From assembly GCA_013397795.1 (NCBI GenBank), contig VZTJ01001390.1, positions 754,475 through 818,474 on the forward strand: 64,000 bases of DNA, in the 5' to 3' direction. The DNA comes from Orthonyx spaldingii. Taxonomy: Eukaryota > Chordata > Aves > Passeriformes > Orthonychidae. This document shows, piece by piece, positions 55,701 to 64,000 of the stretch (position 1 is its first letter; each line of letters opens with the position of its first letter). The position numbers and the translations under genes are program-made. The notes below the pieces were generated by a model that worked only from the letters and a program-made list of their open reading frames with translations, made no database searches and was not told the origin of the DNA.

Positions 55701-58700
55701 ATCTGTCCTGCCTCTGGAAAACCTCCACACAAGTGAAGGTCATCCACGAGTACAGGTTTTCTCTTTTAAAAGCAGGAATATATTTAAAAGCACATACACC
55801 AGTATTCTTATATTTTGCACTCTCCTCAAAGCTGGGAGCATATTTGAGAAAGCGACCATGAGATGCAACTCCAACAAGGAGTTTTCTGCTTGTGAAAAAA
55901 ATTAGGAGAAAACAGAAATCCACAGGATAGCCCCGATTAACCACTAAGGACACAACTACTCACTGCAAGTACAGGCACACCAGAAGTCTCTTTTTCACTG
56001 CATTAAGCTGCTGGGGAAAAAACTTGCAATGCCAGGACAGCACCCTGGACTCTTCCACATACACCTGACATAGGAAGGTATCACCTCTGATAAAGCAGGA
56101 CCTCAGTTTTCACTGCTGGCTGCTCTGAATTTTCAGCTTCCCAAAAGCTGATGTCACGGCATTTCTCCTTGTAAAACAATGACCTTTGCAGCCTCTGGAG
56201 AAAGAAGTCAAGTCCCAACACTAAAAAGATACAGATGACAAAGAAAATGCTGGTGTGTCCTGCTACTCAAATGACAGAAAACATTAAACATTTACACTGA
56301 CACATTATGATATGATTTCTGCTGTAACTGCAATCTCCTGTGACGCAACCACGTCATTTTTTCTTATGAGAAACTCACTCTGAATACCCTGAGTAAGGGA
56401 AGCAGTTCCATCTCTTACCAAACACTGCCTGGTGACCTCAGCCTCGTATTGTACCAAGGCTGCAGAAGGGAGAACACTCCAAGGAAGCAGCTCTTGGACA
56501 GACTCACAGAACACCTCAGGAGACTCAGCCAGTTGTTCTTTGTGCCAGGGAGGCTCTGTCCTTACCAGGACCAAGATGACACAGTTACTGCCCAGACCAG
56601 GACCCTCTGCCTCAGAGGAAAGCACAGACACATTAAACAGCTTGAGCCATAAAAAAACCCCATCAAAACCTTCCAGCCACCACCAGAGCTGCATTTTACA
56701 TCTTGCTTCTCACTGGAGAGCCAAAAGGAAACTTCCCTCACCTCCAGCTGACAGCAGCAGCTCCATCCCTCCAGGACAGAACCAGCTGTAAATGTTGGCT
56801 GGAAATATTTATTCCCACTGGGGACTGGCAACTGCCTGTAATTGCTGGCAGCAGGGGGGCCAGGGGAGTCTCTCTTGTACCAATCAGCAGACAAAACAAA
56901 CCAAAGAAAAAAATAATGCCACCTGCATATCCTGCAATACCTGAACCTACACAGCATTGATGGGGTCACTGAGTCTGTGTTTAGGCTGAAATGAAAAAAT
57001 TTTAGAACAGCTGTACTAAACTAAACTACTAAAGCTGCTTATAAGCAAAATGACTGAAAAGATGCTCTGTCCTTTATGCCATAGATCCAAGGGGAGGAAA
57101 GGCCACAAGGGTGTGTGACCAGAACATCAGAGATGGATCACAGGCCTGCAGGCCTGGACGTGGAGAGCAGTCCTAGCAAAGATTTCTCCATGAGTATTAC
57201 AACACTGACACAGTTCACTCCATAAATACAATCTCAGCTTGCTAGAAATGCATTTCTGACTGAGCACAGTAAATAAAAGACACACCATGAGCAGAAGACC
57301 CAGGTTAATCAATGCTCTGTGTGTGTAGTTCAGCCACATCAATAGAGACTGTAAGATATTTTTCTCCATTTTCTTCAACCAGAAAGTGCTCAGGAGTTCA
57401 TTTAAGTTTTTCATAAGAAATTCTTTATACCATCTGATCAATAAACCAAGGTTTGGGAAAAAACAGATAACTATTAGAATTTTACTGTGGGACAGTATTT
57501 TCAACTCCTACCAGGTGTCTGTGCAAGCTGGGTTGCAAACCTGAAGGTCAAAGCTACACACTGACACGGATTTGTTGACTGACCTCAGGAACACCACGAA
57601 AATAGCAAAAGAAGCACCCAGAAAGAAGGCCAAAAGACAACTCAGTATGTCTTGTGAAGACTAGACAAAAGTTTATGCAGGAGGAAATTTCTGGCTGGGA
57701 TACAAATGTGAACTAACCCCTGAGAAACTGCCCAGTTCACCTGCTGAGGACCTGCCAGCCATTCTGTAGGAAGAGAAAATGAATTTGTAACCTGGTAAAC
57801 TTAAGGCTGAAGCGATGGAGAGCAGTAGCAGGTGGCCTTTGATATCAAGGTCTTTGCTTTGCTATTGCAGCTTCAGTACCTTCTCTTGCCCCAGGCAATC
57901 ACTTGATCTCACATGATTCCCAAAAAGACCAAATTCTACTTAAGAGGTTGCAAGGAAGCTCAGGAATCATTTTCTCTCAAAAGACATCTTGGGAAACTGA
58001 AGCAATCAGAATCATGAGGCTTTTTGCTCCTGCCAAGTGCCTGAGGTAACAAAGGTAATCAAAATAAAAGCACAAAATAAGACACTGACTGCAGATGGTC
58101 AGTAGACAGGGTCTAACACAGGGGTGATATTTCAGGGTTGGATTTTGTGAATATAATCATCTGAGATGACAAGAGAACAATCGCCTTCAGCACATGAGAG
58201 GAGCTTGCAGAGAAGAAAAGAACACTTAATGGTCCCTTCTGCCTCCCCTCTGAGTTTGCCTTTGCTCTCCTCTGTAACAAACAGGTTGATCAAACTTCTT
58301 CCTTCCCACATGCTCCACAGGGAGGGAGGCACTGCAGACACAGGCTCGTTGCTCTCAGTAGTTTAAAAGCAAATGTGTTGTACAGATAATGAATCTCAAC
58401 TACACAGGAACATACGTATTTTAACCTGAAAACCACAGAAACTAACCCTGATGCTGTGAAATATCAACCAGGGAGAGTGAGAGAAGGGATTGTATTTTTA
58501 CCCAAGTGTGAGAACAGTTTCTCTTGCTCCAGACACATCACCAGCTCAGAATGGGTAGAATTATGTTCTCTAGGCCCTGTAATATCTCCTGGAAGCCTGA
58601 ACAACACTGGTCCATCTTCTTGTGGTCATCCCAAAGATGGGCAAAGGGCAGGGCAGCACAATCAAAGGAACTGCTCAGGAGTACAGCATGCAACACTCCC

Positions 58701-59978
58701 CTGACCAAGGGAATAATGGAATGAGGTATGGAGGGTTCTGAAGCCAGACTGCTGATAGGAGAGTAAGATAAAGCACTATCAGAAATTAGTCCTGAAGATC
58801 AATCCTCAAGCACAATGCTGAGTTAGCTCCTTGCAAAGAAGAGCAGAACAGAAGACCTTTGCCTTCAGCAAGGAGCCCGTTTCTTCTCCCAGGTCAGTTA
58901 TTGATTGTCACCTTGGACTAGAAGGCTATTGGCCAGAAAACATAATGGTTCCTGGCTACTGAGCTCACAGCCTGCACAGCTGCAGCTGCACATGCCACTG
59001 TTGTCTAACACCACAACACCTTCTCACTCCTCCCAGTTGTCTTGCTGCACTTCCAACAGGGACTAGAAATTTTGCTTCCTGAGTAATTCCCAGTGAACCA
59101 CCCCAGGGTGCTGCAGAGAGAAGGCTAAAGATTCCTCTCACACAATCCCTCAAGCTCCTGGTCCTTCAAGATGCTGCTCAGAAATGTTACTTCTACTGCA
59201 GTGTCACAATCCAACAATACTCAAGACATGATAGGAGAGAAATATACCTTAGGAAAAGGTGGGAGAGGTACATTAAAAAAGTACTTGATGTCACTCCTCC
59301 AAACATTTAAGTATGAGCCAGACAGTGAACAGGGTTTACTGGAGCCTCTGAGCTGCTGTGGCCTCCCTACTCCCAGCACCACGGAAGCAAAGCCATGGGA
59401 TGAGGGTCAAACTCCTGCATGGCCAGCATAGCACAGTGGGACTGGGCTGGAAAGAAATTGGAAAGAAATTACCCAAAATGGCTCAAAAATCATGTTTGAA
59501 AGCAGAGGAAAAGCCTTTCCTGACAAACATGCAAGTCAAAGAAAATCCCATATTGCTTCGACCTCCATGTCTTACTGCAAATATTCGTAGTTTGGGGTTT
59601 TTTAAAAAAAAAAGCACCAGAAAGAATGAAAATCATCCCCAATGCACTTACATGCAACATTAGCCTATTTTCACTGGTAACTGCTACTCACCCTTCTTCC
59701 ATTCCAATTTCTGATCCTCTCCCCTCTCACCACCAAGACTGAGAGCTGACACGTCCCTCACCCTTTCTTCCCCTCTTGTTGAAACCTTATTTCCACTGCT
59801 CTAATAGTTCTTGACTTAACTGGGACAAGGAAAATTATTCTGGGCTTCTCTGTCCTAGCAGTTAGTCTATTCTGTATTAACCATCCAGAGCTCTGCAAAA
59901 TCCTACTGAAGCCCCAGGCAAGCATTCTAACGCTTCCTTAAATTCCTGCTTTAATCAAATTGCCCGTTTTTACTGGAC

Positions 59979-59981
<3 letters not shown>
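46752..59981. other. 13-kb stretch with no supported gene
   Basis: AT-rich, with many short open frames on both strands, none resembling a known family or flanked by matching splice sites. Especially AT-rich blocks are at about 48,150-48,420 and 50,340-50,720. It has poly(T)16 at 51193-51208 and a small direct repeat 'ggaaagaaatt' at about 59450-59472. It may be intergenic or lie within an upstream intron of MAP3K13. Confidence 0.45.

Positions 59982-60036
<55 letters not shown>
59982..60036. repeat. Composite microsatellite (TC)18(AT)9
   Basis: About 37 bases of uninterrupted TC/CT pass directly into 18 bases of AT. The pure pyrimidine tract can form triplex (H-)DNA, and its length is likely variable between individuals. 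Confidence 0.97.
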
Positions 60037-61429
60037 GAACTTTTTGTATAAAAATCCTTCAGTGTTAAGAAAATTCAGAAAAGCTCATTTAACAGCGTTC
60101 ATTTCAAGAGCTCACAATAAGCTAAATTTCTATCCAGCCTTAAAACAGAGCTATTCCTTATGCAAGATGGAATTTTTGCCCATCCTTTTAAGCAATATGC
60201 AAAAGCATTTATCATACCTAAGAACAGAAACTTCAGTAAATATTACACACCAATGAAATGTACAATTACATCCACTAGTTTAGGTATGGAGCTGAAAGGT
60301 CTGGCTTCCAAGAGCTGGCTACACAATGGTTCCCTTGGCCTGTTTTAATCTAAACTATCACATTCAGCCACCCAAGCCAAAGCAGAGGAATTTTTAGGTG
60401 CATTCATCTCAAACTCTGACCTTTACTTTGTATCACCTGATGTCCAATATCAGCACCACAGCACCATTCATTTCTTTAAGGGATGCAAATGGTTTCTGCA
60501 CAACCCCATTTTTCACAGCAATGTAATTACAAAATTTGGTTTGGCTGATGGCAGCAGCAGTTTTTGAACAACTCCATGTGCACCTCTGAAAGGATGAGCT
60601 CTTTTCCGAGTAAAGCAAAATGCAAACTGCAGTGACCTACACCTTACTCCGTTACAGACCTGTGCCATTTCTGGTGGGGAAATAGCAAAGGGAAATTTTC
60701 TGTACTGTACTGTGAGAAAGCAAATCCCTTGCATTTTTAAGATGGCACTTCCCAAAAACTGCCAATCTTTTTAACTGCAAGAGACAGCACGCTACATAAA
60801 TGTATTACGACTTTCTAGAGAAGTGCATCCAGAAAAGCCTTTACTAACCTGTTTGGAAACTCTTCTATCAGGGAAAAATCAGGGCTGGTTGCCATTTCCT
60901 GGAGCCTGTGCCTGAGACAAGCAAACACAGTTTGAGTTCACCACTGAGTTATGCTGTCCAGGTTCTCAGTGAACAACACCCTCCCATCCATGAGCCAGGC
61001 ATTGAGCACCAGCTCATTTTGCAGCCTCCACTCTGCCCATCCTGAGGCTGGAAACGGAGAGGGCTGGCTGAGGGCTGGTATCAGCACAGGGCAGAGCAAA
61101 TATACCAGTGGAATCACCTTTGAGATAAGGTAGCCAGTGCAAGCACAGCTGTCTAGGAAAAACACAGCAGAGAAGCAGGAATGCAAAGTGTAAGCAGGAG
61201 TTCTGTTAGACCTGAAATGACCTGGACTGAGATGCAACATCCTCTGCTACTGCTGCAACATTCTATCAAGCAAACATTAAGTTTTCCCCTTCTTACCTGC
61301 TCTCTCAGGAGAGAGCACAATCCTTTAAGAGCACACAGCTCCATTCTTCAAGTACAACAGAAGAATACAAAGTAGCAGCACACAATCAGGTTTTGGGTGG
61401 TAAACGATGCACACTCTTTTCCCTCCTAA
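60037..61429. other. Non-genic sequence
   Basis: No coding exon, RNA gene or further transposon is supported between the microsatellite and the CR1 copy. Confidence 0.5.
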
Positions 61430-61722
61430 GTTACAGCAGCAATGGACAATGCAAGGACAAGGGGGAATGGTTTTAAACTAAAAGATGAGAGATTTACATT
61501 GGATTTAGATTGGAGAAATAATTCCCTGTGAGGGTGGGGAGGCCCTGGCACAGGGTGCCCAGAGAAGCTGTGGTTGCCCCTGGACCCTGGAAGTGTCTAA
61601 GGCCAGGCTGGGCAGGGCTTGGAACACCCTGGGACAGGGGAAGGTGTCCCTGCCCACGGCAGGGGTGGCACCGGATGATTTTGAAAGTCCCTTCCAACCC
61701 AAACCACTCTGGGATTCTGTGA
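61430..61722 (+). repeat. CR1 LINE 3' end
   Basis: It shows 'tccctgtgagggtggggagg', 'ggcacagggtgcccagagaa', 'ggaaggtgtccctgcccac', 'cccttccaacccaaaccact' and a terminal 'ctgggattctgtg'. It is well preserved and closely related to the copies at 3358, 23280, 25014 and 31148. Confidence 0.92.
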
Positions 61723-64000
61723 AACCGCCCAGTTTATTGTGAGCCCTGTTTCTGCTCCATGTCCTGTACCAGTGGTAGGGCCCCTGATTTCAGCCAGCCC
61801 TGCTCAGACTCCACCAGCAATGCCAGGAGAAAGGCAGGACAGAGCTCACCAAAGGTGTGGGGTACCCACTCAGAGCCACCACCTCAAACCTCTGTCACAG
61901 AGTGCTTCAGAGATGGACAAACCCTTGAAGGTGGATGAAACAGCAGCTGAGATTGCCTGCACTTGCCTTCACAGGCTGGGACTTCAATTGGAGCACACTA
62001 GAGTGCATTAATAACAATTTTAGAAAAAAACAATACTGACTTCATATACTTTTACAGAGCCTTTGCCCTCATCTTCGCTGACTACAAGTGTCAAAGAAAG
62101 GTCAAAATAGCTTAATTTTCTTCTGCGCTGGACAAAAAGGCATGAAGAACAGCCAGTAAATTTAGCTTTTTTCATTTGCACAAGGGCTTAAGGAAGGAGA
62201 GAAGGAATTTATTATCATCAAATTGATCCCAGCATAACCTGGTTGTTTTCATCATGGTTGTGTAAATCAAAAAAGAGAAAACCAGAGATTAAAGTTGAGA
62301 TTAAAAAAGATGCCTCAACTCAAAGACAGTGGTTAAATTTCAAGGCCAAAAAAATGGTGATAACAGACCTCACAACACAAAAAACTGAGCAGCTTTCCAA
62401 ATACAGCTACTCCAAAACAGCAGGCAATGCAATGCTCAAGCACCAGGGAATGGAGACCAAGTCAAATGGCAAATGAATTAAATAAAAGTGGATGGTGGTT
62501 CTTATCAGTAATGTTGAATTCTTCTTTACCTGGAAGCAGTGAGCAAATATTATTTTAATAGAAATGTAATTCTGCTTCAAGATGGCAAGTGCAATGTGCT
62601 TGAGAAACAATATAATCTTATTTGATAAGGGGACCTGCAGACAAACAGTGCTACCTTGCCAATTTACAGTTCCTTTACTGCTGCACCTGTATCTACTAAT
62701 CAGTATCCAAAAGTTACACATGATCACAACATAATCAAACATTTTTTTAAATGCATCCACACAATATTTAAATGTAGGAAAAATATATCTTGAAAACAGG
62801 ATTGTTTTATTCAGGCAGCTGGACAAACCACCATGAGAATCTGAAACAATGTCTCCTTTTCTCTCCAATGTGACTACAGGTTTTTACAGTTTATTTCCTT
62901 CACTAACTGTCAGCTTAAAGTGCTCTGCTTAGCAAAAATTATTTTCTTAACAGCAGATATTAATAAAAGAAAAATGTGCAGTGGTTTTAGTTTGGACACT
63001 TTCTAACTAAAATGGGCTGCAGACGACTCCTGACACAGAAAGGTCCCAGACCAGGAATTCCTGAAGTTTTGTTCATGGCAAGTTAATTACAGTGCAGTGG
63101 GTGAACAGCTCGCCTCAGGCTGATGCTGATTGTACACTGTGCCATTAAGGGGATCCATCGAGCCACAGTGGTGATATTTCACATCCAGTTAAAGCAAAAC
63201 AAATGGTTCCCAACACAGCAGCTGAAACATCCCAGAAAGCCCACGTATATCCAGCAGCCAAGCTGTCAAATCCACTGCTGTAACACTGGCTGCAAATTCA
63301 GCATGGGGATGAATCTTATGGATCTTCCTACAGGAGACCTGGTGTGTCTCAGGCTGCTCACACTGCTCATGCCACAGCTCAGCGGCACCTGTTGGGCTTG
63401 CAGTTTATAACATGGAACCCCTGGGATCTCTAGGAAAGAGAGAGAACCACACGATCAGCTGGACTTCTTTAAGTGTCTTTGGAGGTGGCTGGGAGGGCTT
63501 CCCTTGGCAGAAGAGAATAAGCAAAGCCCTGAAGGAAGTATCAGTAAAATGAAGATATAACTAGAAGCTGATGCAGCTCTGCCCCACAGCTCTTACCTCC
63601 AATGGCCTGGTCAGCTCCCCCAGAACAGTCTTGGCCACCCAGCACTGGAAACATTCCCTTTCCCAGAGAAAATAAGGATGGAAATTGACTCCGGCTGGGC
63701 AGCGTCATCCAGTTCTTGCCCAAGGTTCAAACTGTCCATATTTTGTCAAGATGCAGGTTAAATTGATGACATATTCTTGTCCTAATGAGACAAGAATTTA
63801 ACCCACAAACACCAAGGCATTTTCAAATCCCATAAGGCCATTAGTGATGACATACCAGGGCAGACAGGCCAGGAGAGGACCTACCAGGGACCTCTACACC
63901 TACCCAAGGTTTTGTAGTTAGGATAGAAGCCTGATACAGCCATATCTCCACAGGAGAAACAGGCACAAATCCAGACTCCAGACAAAACCCAGTGGTTATC
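61723..64000. other. Non-genic sequence to the window end
   Basis: Short unrelated open frames only. In human, EHHADH lies upstream of MAP3K13, but no EHHADH motif (such as a crotonase NAD-binding or oxyanion-hole segment) was found before the end of the window. Confidence 0.5.

Overview
The window is vertebrate genomic DNA, almost certainly from a bird and most like a songbird. CR1 retroposon 3' ends recur on both strands, introns are compact, first exons lie in CpG-rich DNA, and the two recognised genes, TMEM41A and MAP3K13, are neighbours in the human 3q27 block. There is no bacterial or viral gene organisation. Gene names come from remembered family sequences; no database search was run.

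At 1-2.9 kb is the 3' part of TMEM41A on the plus strand. It includes the last 26 bases of exon 1 and exons 2-5, which join into one frame of 233 codons plus stop. The start codon lies left of the window. Two old CR1 fragments sit in its introns.

From 3.7 to 28.5 kb, and probably to about 41 kb, is MAP3K13 (LZK, a dual leucine zipper MAP3 kinase) on the minus strand. Thirteen coding exons join without a frame break into 946 codons plus stop. A 3' UTR of about 3.6 kb ends tail-to-tail with TMEM41A, with a CR1 copy in the gap. The kinase domain, the leucine-zipper region, the Gln/His/Pro-rich linker, the acidic box and the conserved C-terminus are all present. Upstream of the first coding exon is a 12-kb intron and then a CpG island (about 40.64-41.17 kb) with a perfect CRE. 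Around this island are two candidate non-coding 5' exons.

From 41.2 to 64 kb I see no protein-coding gene. This part holds an ancient CR1/L3-like LINE in at least two pieces (about 42.95-43.43 and 45.78-46.56 kb), one younger CR1 tail (61.4-61.7 kb), a (TC)n(TA)n microsatellite and otherwise AT-rich unique sequence.

The two genes are linked by position, not by pathway. TMEM41A is a VTT/DedA-family membrane protein, and MAP3K13 is a cytosolic kinase that activates JNK and p38 signalling. No new multi-gene system was found. The most unusual local structure is a tandem repeat in MAP3K13 intron 4 whose outermost copy is the exon 4 splice donor itself. Also worth attention are two minimal upstream ORFs in the MAP3K13 leader and a 36-bp perfect duplication just upstream of the exon 7 acceptor.
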